64,000 nucleotides of DNA from the NCBI GenBank assembly GCA_963778025.1, contig CAVZTA010000016.1, positions 62,001 through 126,000 on the forward strand. Direction: 5' to 3'. The notes under the pieces were generated by a model that was not told where the DNA came from, searched no databases, and saw nothing but the letters and a program-made list of their open reading frames with translations. This DNA is from CAVZTA01 sp963778025 (GTDB lineage Bacteria; Chloroflexota; Limnocylindria; Limnocylindrales; CSP1-4). The position numbers were made by a program, and so were the translations under genes. Positions 43,019 through 50,663 of this stretch are shown here, piece after piece; position 1 is the stretch's first letter; every line of letters begins with the position of its first letter.

Positions 43019-43593
43019 GCCGCCACCGGCAGGCCCAGCCCACGGAGGCGCCCCCGCAGGTCGACGCCCGGAGCGAGGTGCACGCCGCGGAACCCGAGCA
43101 TCTCCGCGGCCTGCACGTTCTCGGCACGGTCGTCGATGAAGACGGCGTCCTCGGCGGCGACCCCGTAGCGCTCGAGCAGCGTCCGATAGATCGCCGGGTC
43201 GGGTTTCGTCACGCCCTCATCGCCGCTGATGACGACGCCCTCGAACCAGCGGAGGAACGGGAACCGATGCCGCGCGATGTCGTACGTGCGGCGTGACCAG
43301 TTGCTCAGTGCGAACGTCCGCACGCCGGCGTCGACGAGCTCCCGCAGGACCTCGACCACGGGCTCGATCTCGCCGCCCAGCGTCTCCTCCCAGCGGTCGC
43401 GGAACGCCTCGATGAGCTCCCGACGCTCCGGGTGGCGCTCGCTGAGCCAGTCGACCGCCTCGTCCCAGTCCCGGCCGGCGTCGAGCGCGTCGTTCCAGGC
43501 GGCGAAGCCGACCTCGCGGAGGAACGTCGCGATCGCCTCGTCGTCCGGCAGCAGCGAGCGGTAGAGATACCGGGCGTCCCAGTCGATGAGCAC
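42997..43593 (-). CDS. HAD-IA family hydrolase
   Basis: Phosphatase-like haloacid dehalogenase protein of 198 or more residues. Motif II is FALSNWSRRTYDI, motif III Lys is in DEGVTKPDPAIYRTLLERYG, and motif IV is AVFIDDRAENVQAAE. The first usable start, GTG 43593, lies inside motif I; the nucleophile Asp of TAAVFDLGAVLIDWD is encoded in frame just upstream (43594-43632) with no ATG/GTG/TTG. An AGGAAGG ribosome site precedes an in-frame ATC at 43630-43632, so either the start is non-canonical or a base is wrong. Confidence 0.85.
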   Translation of the reverse strand: MLIDWDARYLYRSLLPDDEAIATFLREVGFAAWNDALDAGRDWDEAVDWLSERHPERRELIEAFRDRWEETLGGEIEPVVEVLRELVDAGVRTFALSNWSRRTYDIARHRFPFLRWFEGVVISGDEGVTKPDPAIYRTLLERYGVAAEDAVFIDDRAENVQAAEMLGFRGVHLAPGVDLRGRLRGLGLPVAAQRAATA

Positions 43594-43670
43594 GGCACCG
43601 AGGTCGAAGACGGCAGCGGTCGGGACGGTGATGGCAGCCTTCCTCGATGCGGCTCGATGGGTGTCCCGAG

Positions 43671-43676
43671 GATACT
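43671..43676 (+). promoter_or_regulatory. -10 hexamer, leaderless gene at 43683
   Basis: GATACT, 6 nt before ATG 43683. Confidence 0.45.
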
Positions 43677-43682
43677 GAGGCC

Positions 43683-44129
43683 ATGCCGACGAAGCGCTCC
43701 CTCACCTACCCGACCGACCACCTGCTCGCCGTGTTCGACGATCCGGGCGACGCGGCGGCCGGTGCCGCCGACCTGGGACGGGCGGGCTTCGCGGCCTCGG
43801 AGGTCACGATCCTGCGTGGCGGCGAGGGGGTCGAGCGCCTGGAGCCGACGACCGGGCAGACCGGCCGCTGGACGCGGCTGCTGCGGGCCGTCCAGTACGT
43901 GACGATGGACCAGATGCCGGACTTCCCGGCCTACGTCGCGGCCCTGCGCGACGGGCGCGCGATCGTCGCCGTGCACGCGCCGGGTGCTCGCGAGCGACGC
44001 ATCGAGGCCCGCGACGTGCTGGAGCAGCATCGCGGCCATTTCATGAACTTCTTCGGCCGCTACGCCACCGAGGAGCTGGTCCCGTGGCGCGGCCCGGAGC
44101 TGGCCATGCCGGATCACCTGCGCCGATGA
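43683..44129 (+). CDS. conserved hypothetical protein
   Basis: 148-residue soluble protein. Residues 10-50 look ferredoxin-like (DHLLAVFDDPGDAAAGAADL…EVTILRGGEGVERL), as in many bacterial 'general stress'-type proteins with a Gly-rich turn. The second half (LLRAVQYVTMDQMPDFPAYV…AIVAVHAPGARERR) has the same αβ rhythm and ends EQHRGHFMNFFGRYATEELV. No catalytic residues are evident. It is expressed alone and ends at a strong bidirectional terminator. Confidence 0.65.
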   Translation: MPTKRSLTYPTDHLLAVFDDPGDAAAGAADLGRAGFAASEVTILRGGEGVERLEPTTGQTGRWTRLLRAVQYVTMDQMPDFPAYVAALRDGRAIVAVHAPGARERRIEARDVLEQHRGHFMNFFGRYATEELVPWRGPELAMPDHLRR

Positions 44130-44146
44130 CGTCGCCCCGCAGACAC

Positions 44147-44183
44147 GGCGACGCCGGTCGGGAGGATCCCGACCGGCGTCGCC
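44147..44183. terminator. bidirectional hairpin terminator
   Basis: Perfect 16-bp stem GGCGACGCCGGTCGGG / CCCGACCGGCGTCGCC with loop AGGAT. It lies between the convergent ends of the gene at 43683 and the collagen-like gene. No U-tract. Confidence 0.75.
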
Positions 44184-44201
44184 AGTAGCGTCAGGAGCGG
44201 A

Positions 44202-45155
44202 TCAGGCGCAGAGCGCGTACGCGGTCAGCGACCAGGTCTTGCCGCCGCCCACCGACGCCGCGCCGACGACCGTCCAGGTCGTGGTCGAAGACGGATAGGA
44301 GGAGACGAGCTGCGTCTTCTCGATCGAGTCCGTGCTGGTGATCTGCGCACCACCCGACAGCATGACCGTGCCTGCAGGGCAGGAGGCGGATGCGGTCGCG
44401 TTGTGCACCGTGTTCGCGGACGTGACGGTGCCGGAGGCCACGATCGTCCGCGGTGCGAGTGACTCGCCGGCCGGACCGATGGGACCGGCGGGACCCTGCG
44501 GACCGGCGGCACCTGCCGGACCCGTGGCGCCATCGGCACCGGCCGGGCCGGCCGGGCCCTGCGGACCCGCAGCGCCGTCAGCGCCGTCAGCGCCGGCCGG
44601 ACCGGCCGGACCCTGAGGACCGACCGCGCCGTCAGCGCCTGCGGGACCCTGGGGACCCGCAGCGCCGTCAGCGCCGTCAGCGCCGGCCGGACCGGCCGGA
44701 CCCTGAGGACCGACCGCGCCGTCAGCGCCGGCCGGACCAGCCGGACCCTGAGGACCCGGAGCGCCGTCGGCACCAGCCGGACCACCGGGCGCGCCATCGG
44801 CGCCTGCCGGACCAGCCGGACCCTGCGCACCCTGGGGACCCTGCGCACCGGCAGGTCCCACTGCGCCCTGGGGACCCTGCGCACCCGTCGCGCCCTGCGG
44901 CCCGGTCGCACCGGTCTTGAACCAGCTCACGTAGATCTCCCACGTGTAGCAGGCCCGTCCGTTCGTGGTGACGGTGACGAGACGCGTGAGATGCGTCCGC
45001 TTGTTGACGCACGCATGGACCTTGTTGGTGGCCAGCGTGGCTGACGGCCGGTAGGCGGCGCCGACGGGTCCGCCGACGGTGACGGCGAGCAAACCGGCCA
45101 CAGCGAGCGCGATGGTGAGCCGGCGGGGCAGCCGGCGGACAGCCGAGACGATCAA
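44202..45155 (-). CDS. secreted collagen-like protein
   Basis: 317 residues. TTG 45155 follows GAGGGG. The signal peptide is LTIALAVAGLLAVTVGGPVG. A short globular part has two Cys (NKVHACVNKRTHLTRLV, NGRACYTWE). About 45 Gly-X-Y triplets then follow, mostly GPQ, GPA and GAD. A C-terminal β-domain with two Cys is SASCPAGTVMLSGGAQITST … WSLTAYALCA. Bacterial collagen-like proteins form surface triple helices. The repeats include a 77-bp exact duplication. Confidence 0.9.
   Translation of the reverse strand: MIVSAVRRLPRRLTIALAVAGLLAVTVGGPVGAAYRPSATLATNKVHACVNKRTHLTRLVTVTTNGRACYTWEIYVSWFKTGATGPQGATGAQGPQGAVGPAGAQGPQGAQGPAGPAGADGAPGGPAGADGAPGPQGPAGPAGADGAVGPQGPAGPAGADGADGAAGPQGPAGADGAVGPQGPAGPAGADGADGAAGPQGPAGPAGADGATGPAGAAGPQGPAGPIGPAGESLAPRTIVASGTVTSANTVHNATASASCPAGTVMLSGGAQITSTDSIEKTQLVSSYPSSTTTWTVVGAASVGGGKTWSLTAYALCA
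44563..44729. repeat. 77-bp exact direct repeat, 90-bp period, in collagen-like gene
   Basis: 44563-44639 and 44653-44729 are identical. The 90-bp period equals 30 residues (ten Gly-X-Y triplets), so copy number can change without a frameshift. Confidence 0.8.
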
Positions 45156-45253
45156 GGGTTCCCCTCGTGATGGTGACGTGGCGCCGCGTCTCAGGCGGAC
45201 GTGGGCGTGACCCCGGAACGGTGCGGCACCGACAGGAAGTGCACGGATGACCC

Positions 45254-45280
45254 GAAGGGACCAGTACGACGTATCCCTTC
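45254..45280. repeat. inverted repeat upstream of collagen-like gene
   Basis: GAAGGGA (45254-45260) and TCCCTTC (45274-45280) flank an inner palindrome TACGACGTA, about 100 bp upstream of the TTG start on the minus strand. Possible operator or leader hairpin. Confidence 0.4.
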
Positions 45281-45337
45281 CGCCCATCAGAGCTCCGGAA
45301 CCGACATGCCGAAGCGCGCGGACCCTCGTCGCCATGG

Positions 45338-45343
45338 CAGCAT
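45338..45343 (+). promoter_or_regulatory. -10 hexamer, leaderless gene at 45350
   Basis: CAGCAT, 6 nt before ATG 45350. Confidence 0.35.
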
Positions 45344-45349
45344 CTGGCG

Positions 45350-46096
45350 ATGCCCGCCACGTTCCGTGCGATCGCATTCGTCGCCACCGAGCTCGATGCG
45401 CGCCCCGGCCGCACGCTCCGCCGGGCCCATCGAACCATGTCCGAGGCGGAGCTCGCCGAGATCGTGCGGGTCCTGCGGTCGGTCCCCGAGAGCGTGGCCG
45501 CATGGAGCGACGGGACGGCGGGGTTCGATGCCTTCGAGATCCGCGTGCTCGACGAGCCGGTGCGCCATCTGTCCGCCACGGGGCCTGACCGGTTCTGGGT
45601 CGGGCCGCGGGACATCGCATCGGTCATCGATCGCCACGTGGGCCGCGGGAAGTGGGACAACGTGTTCCTGGTGCACCCCACGGACGGCTCATATCCCCAG
45701 TGCGGATGGGGCTGCTCGATCGGTCCGTCGGCGGCGGCGAACGGCGCGGGGTTCTCGTCGATCGTGTCGGACCGCTGGCAGGCCGACCACGTCCGCCTCT
45801 TCCCCGAGGAGGGTTTCGTCCACGAGTGGCTCCACCAGGTCGAGGGGACGTACCGCAACCACGGCCTGCCACTGCACGAGCTGCCGGATCTCCACGATGT
45901 CGACGGCCGCACCTCAGCCCGGCCGGTGACCGAGGCGCCGTTCGGCCGTGGCTACGTCGACTACGAGCGCCAGACGGGCACCTGGCAGCCGTGGTATCGC
46001 GATCTGCTGACCGGGACGGTCGGCCCGAAGGGCGGCGAGCGGGCGCCCGTGGGCATGACCCCCGAGCGCTGGGCACGTCGCCCGCCGACGCGCTGA
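45350..46096 (+). CDS. uncharacterised protein with HEXXH zinc-protease motif
   Basis: 248 residues, family not recognised. The middle has FWVGPRDIASVIDRHVGRGK and VFLVHPTDGSYPQCGWGCSI. EEGFVHEWLHQVEGTYRNHG contains HEWLH, a perfect HEXXH zincin motif at about residue 163, and the following DLHDVDGR might hold a third ligand. No signal peptide is visible, so a cytoplasmic or leaderlessly exported protease is possible. The stop overlaps the next ATG (TGATG), coupling it to the P-loop gene. Confidence 0.6.
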   Translation: MPATFRAIAFVATELDARPGRTLRRAHRTMSEAELAEIVRVLRSVPESVAAWSDGTAGFDAFEIRVLDEPVRHLSATGPDRFWVGPRDIASVIDRHVGRGKWDNVFLVHPTDGSYPQCGWGCSIGPSAAANGAGFSSIVSDRWQADHVRLFPEEGFVHEWLHQVEGTYRNHGLPLHELPDLHDVDGRTSARPVTEAPFGRGYVDYERQTGTWQPWYRDLLTGTVGPKGGERAPVGMTPERWARRPPTR

Positions 46097-46707
46097 TGCC
46101 CCGTCGCCGGGAGACCTGGCCGCGTCCCGCCAAGATCGCGTTCATCGGCTCGCACGGCATCCGCAAGACGTCGGCGCTGCTCGCGTTCGCGGCGGTCGTG
46201 CAGCGCGCCGGCCGCTCCGTGGAGCTGGGCCGCGAGGTCGTGCGCGACAATCCGCTGGGCATCAACGAGCGCGCGACCGGGGAGGCGCAGCTGTGGGTGC
46301 TCGTGTCGCAGATCCGCCAGGAGCTGGAGCTCGCCCGGAAGGCCGATGTGCTCGCGACGGACCGCGGCGTGATGGACAACTACGCCTACTACCTCCGCGC
46401 GAATGGCGGCATCGACCGGTTCGACGTCGAGCCGCTGGTGAAGCGCTGGTCCGAGACGTACGACCTCGTCGTCCGCCTGCTGCCCGACATCAAGCTCCAG
46501 GCCGACGGCGTGCGCAGCACGAACGATGCGTTCCGCGACGAGGTCGAGGCGATCCTCGACGAGGTCCTGCCCCGACTCGTCCACGAGGAGCGGCTGGTGA
46601 CCCTGCGCGCATCGGAGGTCACGAGCCGGACCGACTGGTTCCTCGTCCTCCAGCGGCTCGCGGCGAGCATCGGCGCCACGGTCCAGCCGCCGTCCATCTG
46701 GACGTGA
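46096..46707 (+). CDS. P-loop ATPase/kinase-like protein (AAA_28, NadR-like)
   Basis: 203 residues. The P-loop is FIGSHGIRKTSALLAFAAVV (GxxGxxKT/S type), followed by LEVSQI-like helices, VLATDRGVMDNYAYYLRANG (Walker B-like DRG), and LPDIKLQADGVRSTNDAFRD, a lid-like segment. AAA_28 proteins resemble nucleoside/NadR kinases. The substrate is unknown. It is translationally coupled to the HEXXH protein, suggesting a shared function. Confidence 0.78.
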   Translation: MPRRRETWPRPAKIAFIGSHGIRKTSALLAFAAVVQRAGRSVELGREVVRDNPLGINERATGEAQLWVLVSQIRQELELARKADVLATDRGVMDNYAYYLRANGGIDRFDVEPLVKRWSETYDLVVRLLPDIKLQADGVRSTNDAFRDEVEAILDEVLPRLVHEERLVTLRASEVTSRTDWFLVLQRLAASIGATVQPPSIWT

Positions 46708-46768
46708 TGGCGGTGCCGGCTTCGGCATCGGCGGTACGCTTCGCCCGGACAGCCGCGGAGGTGACGCG

Positions 46769-47029
46769 ATGACGACCGAGCGCACGTGGACGTGGGCCGA
46801 TCTCGACGACCGGGCGGTCGCGTTGATCGAGGAGACCGAGCGGACCCTCGAGGCCGACTACGTGGTCGTCTACCGGCCCGCCGAGGACGAGTTCGACCTG
46901 CCGGCGGAGCTCCACCTGCACGCGAAGGCGCTCGACGAGAGCCAGCTCGAGTGCCTGCGCGGCGTCGAAGCGCTGGTGGGCGGCGTCGCCGTCGCGTATG
47001 AGGCCGAAGAGCGCTCAGCCCTCGCGTGA
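46769..47029 (+). CDS. small hypothetical protein
   Basis: 86 residues, acidic, not recognised: WADLDDRAVALIEETERTLE, VVVYRPAEDEFDLPAELHLH, and a C-terminal VEALVGGVAVAYEAEER. ATG 46769 follows GGAGG. It may belong with the two genes before it. Its 3' end overlaps the convergent YdeI-type gene by 15 bp. Confidence 0.6.
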   Translation: MTTERTWTWADLDDRAVALIEETERTLEADYVVVYRPAEDEFDLPAELHLHAKALDESQLECLRGVEALVGGVAVAYEAEERSALA

Positions 47030-47677
47030 CCGCGACGGCGGGCGCTCGAACTGACCGACCCGCCGTCCGGCCGCCGACGCGTCGATGAGCTCCTCGAGAC
47101 GCTTCGTCCGCGTCTCCGGTCGCTTGGCGCTGATGACCCACCAGCTGAGCGTCCGCCGATAGCCGGGCGGCTGCTCGCTCCAGAAGGTCCAGGCCTCCGG
47201 GACCTCGCGGAAGCGCCGCTCCATCGCCTCGTCCAGGTGCGCATCGGCGCGTTCGTAGGAGTAGATCCGTGATCGCTCGTCGTCGCGGCGCGCGAAGGCG
47301 GCGCGTCCCGGGTCGCGCATCCGGCCCTCGGCCTCCAGCGCCTCCACGCGCGCGATGTTGACCGCGCTCCAGATGCTGCGCGGGCGGCGGGGCGTGAAGC
47401 GGATGACGTGCCGTGTCTCGTCGACGCGCTTGCGGACGCCGTCGATCCAGCCGAAGCACAGGGCCTCATCGACCGCCTCACGCCACGTCAGGCTGGGCTG
47501 CCCGGTCGACACGCGGTGGAAGCCGACCCACAGCTCGTCGTGATCGGCATGATGCCGCTCCAGCCACGCCCGGAACGCCGCGGGCGATGGGAAGTACCGG
47601 GCGTCAGAGGGCGTCGGGTCCGGCACGTGGGGTTCGACCCGGCTCCGTCGGCGAATGGGCGGCCATGTGCCGCGCAC
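47015..47677 (-). CDS. YdeI/OmpD-associated family protein
   Basis: 220 residues. The N-terminal core is FPSPAAFRAWLERHHADHDE…ELWVGFHR, SLTWREAVDEALCFGWIDGV and RFTPRRPRSIWSAVNIARVE. The C-terminal helical part has FREVPEAWTFWSEQPPGYRR and ISAKRPETRTKRLEELIDAS. YdeI relatives are linked to antimicrobial peptide resistance, mechanism unknown. GTG 47677 gives the longest form; GTG 47626 (VPDPTPSDARYFPSP) fits the family start better. Confidence 0.88.
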   Translation of the reverse strand: MRGTWPPIRRRSRVEPHVPDPTPSDARYFPSPAAFRAWLERHHADHDELWVGFHRVSTGQPSLTWREAVDEALCFGWIDGVRKRVDETRHVIRFTPRRPRSIWSAVNIARVEALEAEGRMRDPGRAAFARRDDERSRIYSYERADAHLDEAMERRFREVPEAWTFWSEQPPGYRRTLSWWVISAKRPETRTKRLEELIDASAAGRRVGQFERPPSRSREG

Positions 47678-47763
47678 GGTACTCGCCGCCGGCCGGGCCT
47701 GCGCATCGAGGCTGGTCCGTCGCGCCGGGCACGGGTGTGCCCGGGATGCACCGCCGACTCTGC

Positions 47764-47769
47764 TAGCGT
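47764..47769 (+). promoter_or_regulatory. -10 hexamer, leaderless MFS gene
   Basis: TAGCGT, 6 nt before GTG 47776. Confidence 0.45.
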
Positions 47770-47775
47770 CTCCGG

Positions 47776-49034
47776 GTGCCCACCGCTCCGGAGCGCTCGT
47801 ATCGCGCGCTGCTCGCCGTGCCCGCGATCGGCCGGGTGCTGGCGGGCATGCTCGTGTCGCGGATCGCCGATGGGATGACGGCGATCGCCCTGGTGCTGTT
47901 CACGCTCCAGGAATTCGGGAACCCGGCGCTGGCGGGGCTCGTGACGTTCGTGTCGATCGTGCCGGGCCTCCTCGTGAGCCCGCTGGCCGGCGCCCTGCTC
48001 GACCGCCATGGACGGACGCGCCTCATCGTCCTGGACCTGTTGGTGGCGGCGTCCGCGCTCTGGCTCATCGCGAGCCTCGCCACGGCAGGCGCGCTGACGG
48101 CACCGCTGCTGGTCCTGATCGTCTTCGCGTCCTCGATCACCGGACCTCTGAGCCGGACCGGGCTACGCAGCCTGTTCCCGGTCATCGTGCCGAAGCACCT
48201 CTGGGAGCGTGCCAACGCGATCGACGCGAACGGCTACGTCGTGGCGACGCTCATCGGGCCGCCCGCCGCCGCGGCGCTCGTCCAGTTCCTCGGCGGACCG
48301 ACCGCGCTGGCCCTCATCGGGCTCGTGTTCGCGCTCGCCGCCTTCATCCTTCGCCGCGCGCCCGACCCGCCGATCGAGACGGTCACCTCGCGGGAGCCTG
48401 GTCCGGGACGCGTGGGACGGGCTCATCTACGTGGTCCGCAATCGCACGTTGCTGACACTCGGCATCTCGATGTGCACGCTCAACATCGGCGGGGGCATCG
48501 TCGTGCTCGTCGTGCCACTCCTCGTCCTCGGGACCGCTCGGCGGCACCGAGTCGATGGTCGGCCTCGTGTTCGCGGCGCAGGGTGCCGCCGGGATCGTCG
48601 CGGCGCTGCTCTTCGGACGTGTCGATACGCGTGGCCGCGAGCGGACGATCCTGTCGCTGTCGATGCTCGCCATGGCCGTGGTGCTCGGGCTGCTGGCGAT
48701 CCCGTCGATCGCGGCGATCGCGTTGTGCATGGGGTTCCTGGGGTTCTTCAACGGCCCGATGGACGTGGCGCTGTTCACGGTCCGCCAGCGGCGCACCGAT
48801 CCGGCCTGGACCGGGCGGGCGTTCGCGGTCTCGATGTCGCTGAACTTCGCGGGCTACCCGGTCGGCTCGCTGATCGCCGGCGCGCTGGGCGTGGAGCACG
48901 TGCCGGCGGCCCTGGCGATCGCGGTGGTGGCCACGCTCCTGGGCGCGCTCATGGCCTGGGCGTGGATCCCTGCCCGTGCGCCCGAGCCGGGCGTCACGTC
49001 GAGCGATGCCAGCCTGCGGGCGTCGGCCGGATGA
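47776..49034 (+). CDS. MFS transporter (frameshifted)
   Basis: About 419 residues with 12 predicted transmembrane helices. The first half has ALDRHGRTRLIVLDLLVAAS (the MFS loop 2-3 'DRxGRR' motif) and SLFPVIVPKHLWERANAIDA. After breaks near 48400 and 48540 it continues LTLGISMCTLNIGGGIVVLV and GLVFAAQGAAGIVAALLFGR, ending AGYPVGSLIAGALGVEHVPA. It resembles Bcr/macrolide-type exporters of the 'MFS_3' group; substrate unknown. The start GTG 47776 is leaderless-type. Confidence 0.87.
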
Positions 49035-49106
49035 CGTAGCCGGTTCGGGTCCTTCGTCACTGCGATCCGATGACCGATGGCCGGTCTCCGCGGACGCGCC
49101 ACGCCC

Positions 49107-49240
49107 TACCTTGTGGTCAGCGAAACGGACCGCCGGACATCAGGACACCAGTCCGGTGACGCGCCGACCGAAGGGCGGGATGCCCGACAGCGGCGGCACC
49201 AGACGACTTCGTCGAAGCTCCGGCGGTCCGTTTCTTTCCC
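49107..49240 (+). ncRNA. candidate structured RNA between convergent genes
   Basis: A TACCTT -10 at 49107-49112 precedes GAAACGGACCGCCGGA (49122-49137), whose exact complement lies at 49219-49234, followed by TTTCCCC. The 81-nt interior can form three arms: CACC/GGTG (49146-49158), GCCG/CGGC enclosing GGGC/GCCC (49163-49194), and GACG/CGTC (49202-49213). The result is a four-way-junction cloverleaf with its own -10 and a U-containing tail. There is no convincing ORF. A short inverted-repeat mobile remnant is the alternative. Confidence 0.45.
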
Positions 49241-49650
49241 CTCTCGATCGACGCTCGGGCGTGATCTCGGCCCAGCTGAGGCGTTGCCGCCCGCGGTGCT
49301 CCGCTCAGGCGTCCGATCGCTCTTCCCGTACCGGTGCGACCGATCGCGCGCCCGATACCGCTCGGACCGCTATCCCAGGCCCTGAGCGGGGATCTGCGAA
49401 CGGGCACGGCCGTCGACCGGCTCGGACGGCCCGTGGCTCACGCACGCCGACATCGCTCCGGCGAGACGACAGACCGTCTCGCGTGGTGCTCGTGCCCTGC
49501 GGACGACCGAAATAGCGCTCGCACAGGTACACGGGTCCCGCTCGCTTCCGCTCCTCAGGCGGCGATCCGGGCGGCCGGAGCGTTTCAGCGAGGCCGCCGC
49601 CCCCTGCGCCACCACACGCCCGAAGCACGGTTCGGTCGACGTGCCGCGCG
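49241..49650. other. gene-free intergenic stretch
   Basis: 410 bp between the candidate RNA and the 3' end of the DUF952–RraA gene. Short open frames on both strands lack starts with ribosome sites or family motifs. I looked for RNase P, tmRNA, SRP and group II intron hallmarks and found none. I see nothing that I can support here. Confidence 0.5.
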
Positions 49651-50662
49651 TCACGTTTCGATGGCGCCGCCGATCTCCGCCAGGAACCGCCGGAAGTCGA
49701 GGGACGGGTCCGTGGCACGGCGCTCCAGGTAGTCGTGGAAGCGCAGCTGATCCCGGAGGCTGCGGCCGGCCTGCGAGGGCATCCGCCTGGCGACGCTCCG
49801 TCCGCTGGATCGCGAGCGCCTCCGCCAGGACCGTCTCGGCGTCGGCCGCTGCGACGACCACCACACCGTCGTCGTCCGCGATGACGATGTCCTCGTCCGT
49901 GACGATGAACTCGCCGAGCCGCGCCCGCCGCAGCCGATCCGCGGACACCTCCCGAGCGACACGTGGCCCCGCCGGCACCGACCCCAGGCTCCAGATCGGC
50001 AGCCCGATCCGCGCCAGCTCGGCGGCGTCGCGATGCGCTCCCCACACGACGATGCCCGCCAGGCCGGCCGCAGTCGCCTCGCCGACGACCAGGTCGCCGA
50101 TGCACGCCTCGTCGGTCCGCCCCTCGTCGTCGATGACGAGGATCCCGCCGGTCCGCGGCGCGGCATCGATCGCCTCGAGGAACACGTCGACGCTTCCGCC
50201 GTGCGCGGCGGGCAGCGCCGGCCCGGCGAGCGGCTCCCCCGACGCGAGCCGTCGGACGCCGAGCGGCGCGTGGCGAACCGGGATCGCGCGCCGGACGAGC
50301 GCGTCGCACACGGGCGCCGCGGCCGGGGTCTCCAGCGCGACGAACGTCCCGTCCGGCACGCGGACGGGCCGCGTCACGCGGTCCACCGACGCGGGATCGA
50401 TGGGGCCGTAGATGTGCGGGTAGATCCGCCCCGGATCGTCGAACCGCCACGGGCTGCCGACCCGGTCGAGGTCGAGCGTCAGGAGCAGGAACGTCCGCGG
50501 GTCGGAGCGGTAGTGGCGGTTCGCGGTGGCGAGCATCGCCGCCTCGCCATCGGTGCAGTGCGCGAACCCCTCGTCCGCGAGCGATGCCGCCTCGTACGGG
50601 GCATCGGCGGCGCGCGCAGCCCACGTGACGGCCGGGACGAGATGGAACGTGGGGCGCGACAC
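49651..50662 (-). CDS. DUF952–RraA-like fusion protein (one frameshift)
   Basis: About 337 residues. The N-terminal DUF952 part (1-105) is TFHLVPAVTWAARAADAPYE, LADEGFAHCTDGEAAMLATA and RIYPHIYGPIDPASVDRV. The C-terminal RraA-like part has GGILVIDDEGRTDEACIGDL, VVGEATAAGLAGIVVWGAHR and GLPIWSLGSVPAGPRVA. RraA-fold proteins include HMG/CHA aldolases and RNase E inhibitors. After a break near 49775 it ends DYLERRATDPSLDFRRFLAE. GTG 50662 lies one base after the TPP-enzyme stop (TGACGTG), so the two genes are coupled. Confidence 0.8.
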
Positions 50663-50663
50663 G

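Noticed and set aside
44450..44930. Regular short repeats that could suggest a CRISPR array or minisatellite
   Set aside because: They encode Gly-X-Y collagen triplets in one frame and have no unique spacers.
47631..47650. GGGGTTCGACCCGG resembling a tRNA T-arm
   Set aside because: No matching acceptor strand, D-arm or anticodon arm upstream; it lies inside or at the start of the YdeI-type gene.
49077..49407. Opposed short open frames (about 100 codons each) in the gene-free gap
   Set aside because: No ribosome site or leaderless -10 at the start, no family motif, and they overlap the strong inverted repeat structure.
49241..49650. Possible RNase P RNA, tmRNA, SRP RNA or group II intron in the gap
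   Set aside because: None of the conserved core sequences that I know for these RNAs is present on either strand.
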